Assembly: GCA_003118195.1 (NCBI GenBank)
Contig: BEXV01000578.1
Location: forward strand, 1 to 64,000
DNA length: 64,000 nt
Direction of reading: 5' to 3'
Origin: Hemicentrotus pulcherrimus
Lineage: Eukaryota; Echinodermata; Echinoidea; Camarodonta; Strongylocentrotidae
Under the pieces are notes generated by a model that had not been told where the DNA came from, did no database searches, and was given only the letters and a program-made list of their open reading frames with translations. The position numbers were made by a program, and so were the translations under genes. Within the stretch, counting starts at the first letter, position 1, and every line of letters starts with the position of its first letter. Shown one piece after another: positions 28,317 to 40,838 of this stretch.

Positions 28317-28428
28317 ATGGTGGATTTTGTGCGTGGTTATAGAGCCAGAGATGCTATTAAAATGGATTCTATAAATATGGATAATAATCTGGATTCACTC
28401 CTAGATCTAGACTTCAACTTCATGAGGG
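28317..28428 (+). CDS. Candidate alternative first coding exon of the PLEKHG-like RhoGEF gene
   Basis: The ATG at 28317 has a strong Kozak context (A at -3, G at +4) and an in-frame TGA only nine bases upstream, so it can only be a first coding exon. It encodes 37 residues beginning MVDFVRGYRARD, with an acidic Leu/Asp-rich tail (NLDSLLDLDF). It ends at donor gtatgt (28429) in phase 1, which matches the 37126 acceptor and reads through as Asp-Met-Ser-Met. The in-frame stop means it cannot sit downstream of the 17.0-kb candidate in the same coding transcript. The two would therefore be alternative starts from different promoters. I see no recognisable domain and no clear TATA box. The frame is short, so confidence rests on Kozak, donor and phase together. 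Confidence 0.42.
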
Positions 28429-29272
28429 GTATGTACATTATTTATATGTAGATCTTTGAGACATGAAACAGTGATAGGGTTTGTAAGTTTTCAATTATCA
28501 AGTAATATATACTCGTATCCTAAATTCGATGTAACTTTCTTGGTTCATGTATTGACTTCTTTGCAATTGTTTCTAAGGAATGAATTACACCATAAAAGTA
28601 CTTTGTCAACCTGTAGTTACCTACTAGTGTATAGTACCATGCTTATGCACACAGATAGTCACTCATCATTAAAGTACATTTTCACAAAGAAATAAGGAAT
28701 GTATTAGCTGAAGATTGCTGGATTTACTTATTTGGTGTTCTTGTACTAATAATCAATTTCCAAAAAAGAAACATTTTTGTTTTGCCTACCTTTTGTGGTT
28801 GTGTTGATGTTGGTCAATTATAGTTCCTAGTGGAAGATTAAGTAATACAATATGATCTGATATTCTCAATATCATGCGATTAAGTATTATTATGTGTAGC
28901 CAATATTTGTCTTCTGTCAAGTGCATATTTTTGAAACACTGTTTTTATTTATTGTGTGGAAAACACTGAGCTGATATATCCCACACCTTTTTAGTTTGGA
29001 GGGCTGATTCAAGCCTACCAAGTTCATTCCATTTCGATTGCTGTCAAGACCATTCGGAAACCGCAAGGTTCACATTAACTACATCCACATGGTCTAGAGA
29101 GTCTCTCTCGTCCTGCAAGGAGCTAAATATACATCACTACAAGAGGAATCACATCTGACTGAATGCTCATTTATTTGAATTACTTGACACTTGACAGGAA
29201 TATGCTAAATTGCTTATTCATTTGAGAAGGTATAGGCCTCTAATCCCTATATTTCAAAAGTGTAACTTGACT

Positions 29273-29436
29273 TACTTCCCATTTTTTCCTTTTCAAAATG
29301 ATTGACTTTTATGACACCCAGGCTTACTTTGGTTGCTGTGTCACTGATTCATCTGAAAAGATATATTTTAAAGTTGTTACTTCCCAATTTTTCTTCTCAT
29401 AATGATTGACTTTAATTGGACCCAAGCTGACTTTAG
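29273..29436 (+). repeat. Diverged direct repeat, about 60-bp unit separated by about 45 bases
   Basis: TTACTTCCCA, AATGATTGACTTT and CCCA(G/A)GCT(T/G)ACTTT recur in the same order at 29273-29330 and 29378-29436. It lies in the candidate intron between the 28.3-kb exon and the 37.1-kb exon. Confidence 0.6.
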
Positions 29437-32003
29437 GTCACTTTTAAAACCTCCTTCACACATGCATGCCACGTCAAATTGCATAAACAGAATGGGGGGG
29501 GGGTGGCACAACAAATGACAAGTAAAGGTTAAAAAAAAGTTGCTGTGCTTAATAAATATCTGTATGTGCACATCCCTATATCATAAGACACAAATATGTT
29601 AAAACATCTACACAATTTGTGAAAGGTTGTTGTAATATTGTTTAACAAAGTCTAACAATAAAAGCAGTATGATTTGTGAAACATGTAGCTTTTCTCTGAC
29701 CTGCTGTAGTGAGGGAGGTACATAGGAAGGTGTGTATTAAAGAAGTAGGGAACTGACTCATTTTTAGATGGCGTTTGATATGTCAGTTTTGATTTCATTG
29801 CCTTACTGTGCAATTCTTATGATAGCCTTTGTTTCCACATCCCTTGCTTGTTGATTTTGGTGCACAAAGTTCTGCATTTATTATTTTTATTGAAAAGGAA
29901 TACTAATAATGATTTCAATAAGATAAGAAAAGGAATGAACAAATATGAGGGGGAACTGACTATTGAGCAGAGGAAATGCTTGAACTTCTGATGTTAATAA
30001 CCTTTTACCTTCCTTTACATTTATTTCCTAATAGAGTAGATTTGAGAGATAATCGGTTGAAATCCAAACTACCTTTATGAAATTTGACTACAGATATTGC
30101 AAACAGGTGAAGTGGGCACTTCCATATTGCACAAAGTTGTGTACACTGAAAGGTTAATAAGGGTTAAATGGACCCTGCTTTAAGTTTGTACAGTCCTATT
30201 CTTAGATACCCTAAGGGCTTTTTTTTATTGGTTTGTGCCCTTTCACTGCCAAGTTCTAATTTGCTTCTCCCTTAGATGTCCAAGTTTTGCTTTGGATCGA
30301 TTCCTCACTTTTACACTGTTGAGCCAAAAGTGGAAAGTTTTGAAACTTTTAGGTTGTAATGCTAATATTAAATCATCTGACCCAAATATGATAACGAAAA
30401 AAGAAATATATTACCCTTCAATATGTACACATATTATAAACAATTAGTTGCCCTTACATGTACGCTGTAAGGTATACATGTAGTTGTCTTGTATGCTACC
30501 CCCTAAAGTCCGTACTTCATTTTAGTCATAATCCCGTTCTAAATGGAGGAATTTGATTAAGATACTTCCTTTTTATCAACCTCAAAGGAAAAATTGATCC
30601 CCGGGTTGGGTTTATTGGTTTTCCTATCTTCTATTTTGAGACTCAAGGGGTGGGAATGCTAAACAATGTCTCTGTCAATTCATTTCATTTAAGTCATAAA
30701 ACATGAATGCAGTCAGTTTAGAACATTCCTTTTCTGACCCTCCCACTCAAAAAAAAAAAAAGTTCCAGTGTGAGTGATGATCTAGCAGTTCTATTAGATT
30801 ATTGTCATGTAGTGAGTCAGTTATGTATCCTTACATGTGAGCTCACACAAGTCATTTGCAATTCTGTCCTTCAAAATTGCTTCATTCTTCAAATCTTTAA
30901 TATGAGACATAATGTTCATATTCTCGTAGAACTCTTTTTGAACTTGAGAACTTTACTCATGTAGGCCTACGTGTCTGAATGAAGTACAAGAAGAAAAAAT
31001 TTATTATTCTATTCTATTTGTCGTCATATTTTGTCATGCGTTTACACTCCTCTTTTTAGCACCCAACAATCATAGAACTGCATGCCCACTCTATTGACAT
31101 TGCTACTATTCATACTGCTTCCTGTTAGAAAGGTTCTCAAGATAAACATAACGATGAAAAGAAATAAAAAATACCCAAGTTGACATGAACTTTGTCTTCA
31201 AATATTTTAAATATTTCTGTATGTTATGTGAAATATGACGATTGCTCATGAATTGCATTCATTTCACCGGTATGTTATCTTGTTTGTTTTAGTAGATATA
31301 GTTTCATTCATTCAAACTATCATGAAAATAATGTTGCTATTGACTTTAGGAGCTACATGTAGGGACTTACTTCAAGTTTAATGTAGACATATTTGATAAA
31401 CATTTCACAAATCTTCATTGGAGATTCTTCCTGCTTTATTCTGTCTACCATGCACAGTTTATACCTTTGCCTCTTCAATTTTCATTTCAAAAGACCACAC
31501 AATACACTCATTCTTTGGAATGAAATTTTTTTGAAAAATTATTTGCACTTTATACCCTCAGCTAGAGTGTGATGGTATTTCATTATTAAAGGAACAGACA
31601 TGATTGGAATAGAGAGATTTCTTGTTAATCTTAAGGCATTTCAGGATCCGTCATCAATCATGTCATACATTGTACATCAAATTAAAAAAGACATAACCAT
31701 GACCTGTTGACTTGATTGCAAACCAAAGTATTTCTATACTTAGAATAATCACTTCAATTGTTCTTTGTTCAGAATTTGGGATGACTAATGATTTAACAAT
31801 TCAGACTATTGTGATAATAGAATGTCTGTCTCTTGAATTGTTTCTTCTGTCTTTTCTCAGTTCTGTAGAAGGTTAATTCGTATTGTCCCTTCCAAGGTCA
31901 ACCCTGTGACCTGATATAACCCATTTGTGAGGTCACTGAGTCATGTAAGAGCACTGGGCTGCACTTTGGACTATTGTGCTTTTACAATTTTAGAAGTCTA
32001 TCC

Positions 32004-32472
32004 CCCTGTCCACACACAACATTTTCCGTGATTAGGCGTGATTAGCTATACCGTTTCGCGATAGTGATACCGTTTCGCTATAGGTTTACGATGAAATATG
32101 TGTGTGTGGACGCTCACTAACGATACGTGGTATAACAAAACTAGTCTAACGAAACGCAGGTTTGGGCATCGTTTCGAACTGAAACTCAATAAAGAATCAC
32201 GCCTAATCACAGAAATTGTGTGTGTGGACGGAACTAGTCTAACTAGTCTAACTAACTGGGCGGGGCTTAGCATGAAAGGAGACCTGACCTCTCATCTCCG
32301 CTTCCATTTCATGACCGCAGTAGCAAACTGCGCACCTATACGACATTTCGCTGATGATTATTTATACGACGTTTCTTGCGTGTGGACACTCTGAAATTTA
32401 TACGATGATTCTTTATACGACGTTTCGTTATAGAGTTTCTCGATAAATTGTTTTGTGTGTGAACACGCTGAT
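32004..32472. mobile_element. MITE-like element with TTCACACACA-type ends (about 469 bp)
   Basis: The left end CCCTGTCCACACACAACATT (32004) faces TTTTGTGTGTGAACACGCTG at 32451-32470, an imperfect inverted repeat. The interior is rich in CpG and in short repeats: CTAGTCTAA units near 32140 and 32230, ATACGACGTTTC units near 32365 and 32425, and three copies of GTGTGGAC. The right terminus shares CAGC(G/C)T..TTCACACACA with the 1095-1545 element, suggesting one superfamily. No transposase is encoded. Confidence 0.7.
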
Positions 32473-35400
32473 TATCATGTACTCTTTTTTCGGTAAATAG
32501 AATTTCAGGTTCTTTTAAAATGATGAAGTGCATTTCTAAGCCAACCATATATATCATTCTAATTTTGGATTGATTCGCTGCTAGTTGTCCATTGTATATA
32601 TGGGAATATAGGCTCTAGGCATAGGCTGTAGGATATCACAAATGCTGACACAACAGTTGTGATTTTGATAGAGAAAAGAGATGGAGAGATATCCATCCTT
32701 AGAGAGCCATTAGTTAGTTGTAAAGCCAAGGGCAAGGCAAGATACTTTTAAGTGAAGGCTGAGTTTGATGTGATGTTACCTCAAGGGTCAAGGGTCCAAG
32801 TTCATGGAGGAAGTGGATCTGTGTTAATGGTTTAATAAATAAATAGTGGGCTGAACATGAGACGTGGGTCAACGTTTCTTCAGTATTGTGCCCTCTTCCT
32901 TCCCTATAGTTTAGGCTTGGAATATAGGCATAAGTTACTCATTCCATTTATCAATCCGAATAAATAGGGCTTAAAGTTTGGTCCAAACCACAAGTCAAGG
33001 GAAGGATCATGATGACAATGAATGAACCAAATTGTCATATTTATTCTCACTACCATGTCAACAAGTTCAACAACACGTATCCTTCTAGTACAGAGAACTA
33101 ATTGTCTACCAACACACTTTTAGGATGGGCCTCCACATTCTTTTATTTGAAAAAACCACACAAATATGTGGACTTTATAGAAACTTATTCTTTGGGAAGT
33201 AATTGTTTATTTGTATTTATTGTTTGCACTTTATAACACAGAGCAGGATGGTAATTCTTTTCATGAAAATTAGGACGAGGTAAATGAAACTGAAGGTTGC
33301 AGGCGAAATCAGAACAATATATACAAAAATTGTATCTTGATTTTGTTATACATGTAGTGCTCTATAAAATAGAGAAACTTACTACCATTTAAATAAATGT
33401 TGAAGAAGACAGTCTCTCACAGTTTTAGGAGAATACGTTTTTTTTTTATGGTGAAATATATGTCTCTAATCTGGTTGATGTCCAGATTTTAATCTGCTCC
33501 ATTTTGCAAAATGAGAATTTATCCACAACTGTTTATACTTTCTATAATTGTGGCAAAATTTACTGTCCAGATTATTCAGAAATGTTAATCCTTTTCTGGG
33601 TTTGGTTGCTCTAATTGTGTATGACAACATTGACCTAGTCTGGGTGTTGTTTTTCATGTTTTTATGAAAGCATGCAGCTATGCACTAGATTGATTAAAAT
33701 CATTCAATAATTATCTATTAACTATATGTGGATGGAAAGAATTTAGAGAGTTTTCCCATTTGAATGAGATACAGAGTGCATCAAAATAATTGTTCCCACA
33801 GTCCTATAGTACAGGTAACAACTGTGACTTGATATATTTTACCTGTGATTGAATTTATTTATTTTAAGAATAATTACATAATTGATTCATTATTTTCTTG
33901 TCTCTTATTATAAATTTAGTGTAGGACAACCAAATGAAAGTTTGGTGCATACATTTGCATTAAATCGGATTCTTGGTACATTTAAGTGTTTTTCCTCATC
34001 TTAATGGTGTTACAATTTGACTTCTTTTGTTGTCATGCTCTGCTTAAAGCTCATCCACCCTTTAAGTTGCAATAATTATTTAAGAGTTAAGACCCTTGGC
34101 TTGCAGGTAGACCTCTTGTTTTCCTTGCTCCTTAGCAACCATCCAATGGTCGCATGGACTTCTTTGTCTGATTCAAATAATCCAATAATCTTAACATTAA
34201 TAATAATATTCTTCACAGTCCCTTGCTGCTCAGCTCTCAGCAAGTTCTCTTCACTTTCTTCTAATTATGCTAGCTTTATTAGCAAGTTATATTTGGTTTT
34301 GAGCCCAAAATAGTAAGAAAGAAGATAATTCCTTTTAATGTGAAGCCCTTATTGAGATTGTATCTCTTCTGTATTCTACTTCAAAGACATGAAGTACATG
34401 TACATTTATAACTGTGTAAACATTTAATTCCATTGATTTTGAAAGTCAAGAATGAATTTTTTCATTTTTAATTTCAACAGTCACTAAAGTCATATGTCAA
34501 ATACAGGGCCTCTAAATCATAATAATCATGATCTAAGTAGGGTTAGTATTGCTAGGCGTTGGAAATAAATTGATCATTGTAAAATCCTTTTAGTCCTGTA
34601 CTGACTTTTGTAATTATCCTTCTCAATACACCTGAACAGGAAATATAATCAGCCTAGTTCATTTTCTCCTAAATAATCCAATTACCTCTCTGAGTTGGTG
34701 GTTGTTACATTTAATTAATCTTCTAATTGACATTTGGTCAGTATTCATTACCATTTCATGGAGTAATTAGAAACAAGGAAATGTAGGTTGGTGGTTTAAT
34801 AGCCTCATTAACCTGATAGTTTGTAAACAGTGAGAGCAAATGTAAAGACCACTTAATGGCTAAATTGTCAACCTGTATTTTGTAAAAATATAGCAATATC
34901 GATACCTGAGACAGATAAGCTTCATTACTTTAATTCATTACAGCGTTGACACCCTCTGTGCTAACTGCAGACAATATTATGCAGATTGGTCATTTGCAAT
35001 GTTTAGGATGGTTAAATGGATCTGTAATTGCATGTATGGTCTATGTATGTATGGCTATGTCATGTAGGGGAGAGGATCATAGTTTTCATACATTTTCATT
35101 TTCTATCACAGTGTTGGATAGACTTTACAATTCAAAACTGCTGGAATTTGGGATTGCTAAATCTAGACTTGAGGATGACATATAACATGTTTTATTTATT
35201 AATTAATATGTTAGAAAGATAGAAATAAGATTTGAGACAACCAGGGAAATGTATTCAAAAAAGTGTCCTACTCCCAACCAGTCCTGTCCATTACAGTGGT
35301 CATGAATGTGTGTATGTGTTTGTACAATTGGTGCCCAGTGTGATCAAGGAGATTCCTCCCATCTCCCTGGTGTGATATCTTGATCATGGTAAAGCTGTTT

Positions 35401-36253
35401 GGGGTTTTCTGACATCAATCAGGTCTGGCTTTGTGCAGCTGCTGTATAAATAGACAAAGGTTGAGTTATCTGATGGCGATGTCAACTTATCTCTGTCCTC
35501 CAAGGGGAATGAACATCCATGTTCTGAATGTTAAAGGGAAGAAAACACAGAATTCAAACTGTTGAAAAAGGGCGGGGGAAATGCTTGAAATTAGTTTCGA
35601 GCAAATATGTAATATTCAACAAACAGATTCAGAAGAAAAAAAGAGATACTGGTAATTCAGAATATTATAGAGTAAATACATCATAGCGAGCTGATTGTGG
35701 TTAATAGCACTTCCTCTGCTTTTCAGTTTTTTTTCCATCTAGTTTTCAGGGATGTTTTTGTCAAAAATTGACAACCCATGCAGTAAAGGAAATGTAAACA
35801 ACTAGATTTTAATCTATTATAGGTTGATCACTTTGCTAAATTAATATTGTAAAATGCTCAATTGCAATCCATTTTGTCAACGGTCTCTTGGTACACATCA
35901 TAGTGTAAGTTATGAAATGAAAAAACTGCCTTGACAGAACAAAATGACAGAAGCATCACATTATGTTAGTGTTTCATATCAGATGGACCTACATGTACAT
36001 GTTGTAGAACATATACATGTAGATAAAGTTTTGTAGGGGCCCTTGTGCTGTCAACAAAAAAGTTGCTTGTCATGTCATGTGTGAACGGAGTATTATTTTT
36101 GACTGCTTCTGGTGTTTTTATCTGCTCTGTCAGTTCTTATTGCTTCCTATTGCACTGATTTGCTATTCAACCTGATAACAGTATTATTGTATTGATATCC
36201 CTTTCCTGTGCGAACAAGAGATCCCAATGTAGTCCCTGTCCATTCTCTTTTGG

Positions 36254-36370
36254 TGGTCAGTGTGCATCCTTCTACCATTCACAAATGACCTCTGTGAACA
36301 AAAGCCCAATGACCTTCTGTCTGTCTGGACCATAGGCTGACCAATTGACCAGAAACCCAAACATTGGTCA
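36254..36370. promoter_or_regulatory. Possible cluster of TGACC half-sites about 0.8 kb before the main exon
   Basis: TGACC occurs at about 36286, 36310, 36338 and 36346, and its reverse form TGGTCA at 36254 and 36365, six sites in about 117 bases. Nuclear receptors bind such half-sites. The spacing is irregular and no function is shown. Confidence 0.15.
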
Positions 36371-37125
36371 TTTGTAAGTGGGAAGGGAAACATTAGAAGC
36401 ACAGATATTTACACTGCTAAACAGAGGATGTACAGATGACAAAGATATTATAGAAGGAGTGCTAATTAGGTGAGGGTGTAGAGGAAATTGAATGATTTAA
36501 ACTAACATTGTTGGGTGGTCTGAATGTGTGGATGTGAGTATCATAATGTGTGAACTCTGGCACTTGTGAATGTAAATAAATGAATTGAATTACCTGCTGC
36601 GTTTCCCTTTGCACACCTATTCATGGCTATTGACCATTGTGCTGAGGCCTATGAGGTACATAATGAAGCATGCATTGAGGGAAAGAGTTTGCCATTGATA
36701 AGTATAGAATCAAGTTACTATTGTATACATGTTTAAATTTCAATGTTTTGCCTAGTTGATTTTAATCATGCTTGCTGTAATTGGAGAAATCAAACATTAG
36801 AATAATCCAACGTCTTCAGTAGCGTACAAACAAAGAGTTGAAAGTTTCGGGGACCATCTATTGTTGTGACCTTGTAAGAGTCCATCTTCACAGCGTAGAC
36901 TGCAATCTACTAATTAGGAAATAGTGAGTCACTAATGAAGTGATCATTTTCAGGAAGTATTCAAACTTCTACGAGCCTACCAGGACATCTGCCTTTTACC
37001 TGTCAACACGATGTGATTCATGTTCAAGAAGGCTAAGAACATTTTGTTTTCTGCTATACAGCTTCATTTGTAAATCATGTTTGACCAGTTGAATAATGTC
37101 TTTCATTTCTTGGTTTAATCCACAG

Positions 37126-38180
37126 ACATGTCGATGGACATTGCGCCTACCCTCATCACGTTGTACGACTCAGTAGCAGCAAATGGGCAAGTAGATGAAC
37201 ATCCCCATCAAGGAGAGGAAGAGGAGGAGCGTGTGCGGCTGCAGCAGGACCGTGAGTCATGTGATCAGGAAGAGCGAATTGCATTTGTGCCGAGCTCAAC
37301 TACCCTGGCTGCAGCTCGCTTGAGAGACTCAGAAGGAAGTTTGATTGCAGCGGATGATGTCACCCAAGAAAACGAGGGAAAATGTAGCAAAGGAGAAAGT
37401 GACAATAGGGGTAGGGAAGGTTGTGAGAGCCCAGCTGCAGAAGAGGAGAGACTCGAGCACCTTGCTTCTAATCATAGCTTCCTACATGCTGCAGGAGGAA
37501 AAGTGCCATTGTTAGACAGTGTCTCTATTGATTCTTACCTTGATAGAACTACCCAGGAGAAACAAGAAAACGCCCAAAATGGCAGCGGCGATAGCAATAG
37601 TGTTTCAAGTGCAAATATAGAAACCCTGATTCCATGCGGGAAGGTGAACCTACATGGAGCTCGCGATAACAACTTCAACGTAGAACATTCCAGTAGGATG
37701 GTTAGTAGCGATGATCCAGGAGGAGAAAACATGGCAATAGATGTAGACTTCAACAGCAATAGCAATAATGACTGCAGGCCACGGGCCCAGAGCGCCGACC
37801 TGCTCACAGACAGCAGGAGATGGAGTCAGAGACAGCGTCCAGCAAGTGCGGAGATTACGACGACGGAGTATCTTGAGAGCGGTGCTTGCTCACCAGTTCT
37901 CCAGCAGAAACATGAAGAGACGCATCAGAGCCATGCCCCTACCAGGCAGAACTCGTCCCGCATCAACCCTCCGATTATTGTCACAACTACTCCTCTGACC
38001 AATGAAGCCATGTCCCCACCTACATCACCCCCAACATCACCCCCGATGAGTCCCACCTTCAACAAGAGACCAAAGTCATCTATCTTCAGCATGCAAGGAT
38101 GGACCTACCTGGGCAGGATAGTTGATGAGATCATAGAAACAGAGAGGAGTTATGTGGGAGATCTTGGAGACATTATCAAG
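37126..38180 (+). CDS. PLEKHG1/2/3-like: PLEKHG1/2/3-like RhoGEF, large N-terminal exon including the start of the DH domain
   Basis: The exon starts after acceptor ccacag (37120-37125) and ends at donor gtaatc (38181). From the ATG at 37128 it gives 351 codons and leaves phase 0. Residues 1-325 are a polar, probably disordered tail: Glu-rich at about 28-50, Asn/Ser-rich at about 150-215, two basophilic-kinase-like sites (RAQSAD at 219-224, RPASAE at 237-242), and an S/T-P cluster (TSPPTSPPMSP, about 299-309). From residue 327, YLGRIVDEIIETERSYVGDL matches DH conserved region 1, including the Glu that contacts GTPase switch I in this family. PLEKHG proteins are Dbl-family exchange factors that load GTP onto Rho GTPases at the membrane or actin cortex. 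The first two bases (AC) let upstream coding exons in phase 1 read through; otherwise Met at 37128 is the start. The coding frame is uninterrupted. Confidence 0.93.
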
Positions 38181-39975
38181 GTAATCACTTTTAAGAACTT
38201 CTGTTCATATTAGAGGTCCATGATCTAATACTGTTGACTAATCTTTAAATTCTTATAATCTTGAGCAGCATTATGAATCTGAAGTTTATGTTATTCTGCT
38301 ATGGGTATACCTTTAGTCAGAGTGTGAAGCAACATGTGAAAGAAAGCAAGGAATCAAATAGGGATGAATTTGTCACTTGAACTTTAAAAAATTCCTTGTT
38401 TGTAAACATTTATATCTAGAGTATGTTTGAATGACTGAAGGTTTTTCTGGTTATTTGGTGCTATCATAACACAAATGTAGCTGTATTGTCTTCCATTAAA
38501 GGTAACTTTATTGTAAATAGTAAACAAAGCAAAATTTCCTGAGTTGGCACATTTGGTCCACTGAATAGCAATTTTTTAATATCAGATTAGGGAGGCATTG
38601 ATGGGTCAAAACTCAATAGCCATCAGAAGTTCATTTATTGATAATTACCTCTGACCTTAGGGCAAATAAGTTGTTTACCCTTGCTAAAAGCATTGATCAA
38701 GCAATTACCTAAACCATCGATAAACAAGCCACCATGGCTAATTACCCTTTATTGTCCCTAATCTAGAATTGATTGATTAAATGATTATCTTTCTAGTTGA
38801 TGAGCCATTCTTTTAGATTCAGGATTTGACTCCATTTAGATATTGTGATGTCCATAGAGATCAGTATTCTTACAGATTTTGGCAGCCCTCTGTTGTTAAC
38901 TTGATTTTATTTTGAAGTCGGGGCAATTTGGCTCTTAGAAACCTTGTTACTTGTCAAAATTGCTGAATGCAAGACTCTGTTGTGTGAATACAAAGAATTT
39001 TTGTGTGATAATCAGTACCCCTGTTTGGGGTAGAGAGAAGAGACCGAAAGGTAAAGCTTTAGGCCAATTCACAGTTGTGAGTTGTGAGGTTCAGGGGTCA
39101 ATCTGTGATTTGATTCATCAGATTGGCAAATAGAAAATAGAATATGACAATCACAGTGAGAAGGCATTTCAGTGTCATGGACCCATCCCGTGAGCAGGGA
39201 TTAGAATTGAAAAAGTGAAAGTAGTGTTTTGTGAATGATGAATGATATTTTCTGAAATATTATTAAACATGATTGAATGGAAGTCAACAAACTTTTATAT
39301 CAGTATTTCCCTGCATCTATCTCACAAATTCTGAACAATACATGGAGAAAGAAAACAAAAGGTGAACAAAGTTCCTTATACCAAACTTTCCTGTCACTTA
39401 ATCAAATTGAACAAATTCCTTTGAAAATACAATGTAACAACAAATTTTGATTTGTAAAAGATTGTTCTACCTCATAAAGATATGAAATTAGATTTTGCTG
39501 CCTCTTGCCTTACAGATTTAATTCATTTGAAAATCATTTTCCAGAAGTACTTCACAAATTTAAATTCATCATTTTCCCAATAATTGTTCAATGATTGATG
39601 GTCTGTCCAAAGTTCAGGGATTTTGTCTACGTGCAGAGAAATTTGCTTGTAACAGTTTTCATTGATTGACAAAATAATACTTGAAAATAACATAATCCCA
39701 GGTGTTTTATGGGGCTTAGTAAAGACCTTCTGTCTGTTGTATATGGAGTAGTACATGGGAATGGTTTAATCTTTTCTGAAGACTCAAAGTCACATGTGTC
39801 CTCAATTTAGGACACCCAAATGTTGAACTTGAAATAGGCAATGTTTCAACTTCCAAGCGAAAGGATTGCGTACGTGTGTACGATCACCAGGATGAGGATA
39901 ATTTTTCACACCTTCATGTAATTGATGCTTTAATTCATGCCCCTGAAAGCATGCAAACCCTTTCTTGTTACGTTG

Positions 39976-40365
39976 TTAAAGATGAAGTTGAGTTCTGGTC
40001 ATGCAATTGCATTGTGAAAGAAACGGTGTGGAATCGACCAGAAAGGGTTGATCATCTAGCATATAAGAATTTGTGTGTATTGCAAGGTTCTGGAATCATC
40101 AAAATGATAAGAAATTTGGTAAAGTTACAAACACTGTACACAGAAAGATGTATATGGGACTACACGAACACATGGCGAAAAAAACCTCCCCCCTGAGTTT
40201 TACGATAAACTTGACATACATGTATTTAGAATATGAAGGCATTTGAAGAGCCATGCTTTTCAGGGAACATGTCTTATCTGATGTTCTTCCACACTTGCAT
40301 AATAACAAATGATAAAGTTCACAAATTATTTTTCACCTCTTCCCAGAACTCAACCTTCTCTTTAA
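39976..40365 (-). mobile_element. TTAA-ended foldback MITE, copy 3 (390 bp), in intron 1
   Basis: It begins TTAAAGATGAAGTTGAGTTC and ends ...CTCAACCTTCTCTTTAA. The interior is the reverse complement of copy 1 with few differences by eye. It lies between the first and second confirmed exons. The apparent open frame running through it (VEFWSCNCIVKETVWNRPE...) is translated transposon sequence and recurs in the other copies, so it is not an exon. Confidence 0.85.
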
Positions 40366-40640
40366 GATTGGTATATAAAACCGCCTTGTAGTGCAAGGTG
40401 AGTGGTATCGAATCAACACTGTGACAGAAAAATGAGAAGGGGTCACCAGTTTAGGTAATGAAGTTTGCAGACCTGTGGTGGTAGTAGCATGATCATTTAA
40501 TGCTGCTCTTATTATTCTAATTGAGCAAAAGTGTGTTGGTGATTGACAAGATGTAGAGAGGATTTTGAAATTACTCTGTTTAAACAATGACTGTTGGATG
40601 GTTAAGACCACTCACCAAGATAGAGGAACATATCAAAACT

Positions 40641-40838
40641 TTCTCTCTCTCTCTCCCCCTCTTCTTTCTCCATTCTCTTCTTTCTCCCTTCCCTCTCTCT
40701 CCTATTATATTCCATTCCTTTATTTCCTCCTGCAGTTCTCACATTTTGTCTCTCTGTCTCTTTCTCTCTTTCTCTCTTCCTCTCTCTCTCTTTCTCTCTC
40801 TCTCTCTCTTTCTTCCTCTCTCTCTCCCCCTTTTCTCT
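40641..40838 (+). repeat. Long CT-rich (polypyrimidine) tract in intron 1
   Basis: About 200 bases of mostly C and T with long (CT)n runs, interrupted around 40700-40755. It creates artificial Ser/Leu-rich and Arg/Glu-rich open frames. It lies about 740 bases before the second confirmed exon. Confidence 0.9.

Larger units (their letters stand above)
28429..37125 (+). other. Upstream intron of the RhoGEF gene (if the 28.3-kb exon is used)
   Basis: About 8.7 kb between the phase-1 donor at 28429 and the acceptor at 37125. It contains one CpG-rich MITE (32004-32472), a diverged direct repeat and the TGACC cluster. I see no further exon. Confidence 0.45.

Noticed and set aside
32046..32557. Overlapping open frames on both strands
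   Set aside because: They lie mostly in the 32004-32472 MITE-like element and have no protein-like continuity.
39876..40196. 106-codon open frame with protein-like segments
   Set aside because: Most of it lies inside MITE copy 3, and parts recur in copies 1 and 4, so it is transposon sequence and not an exon.
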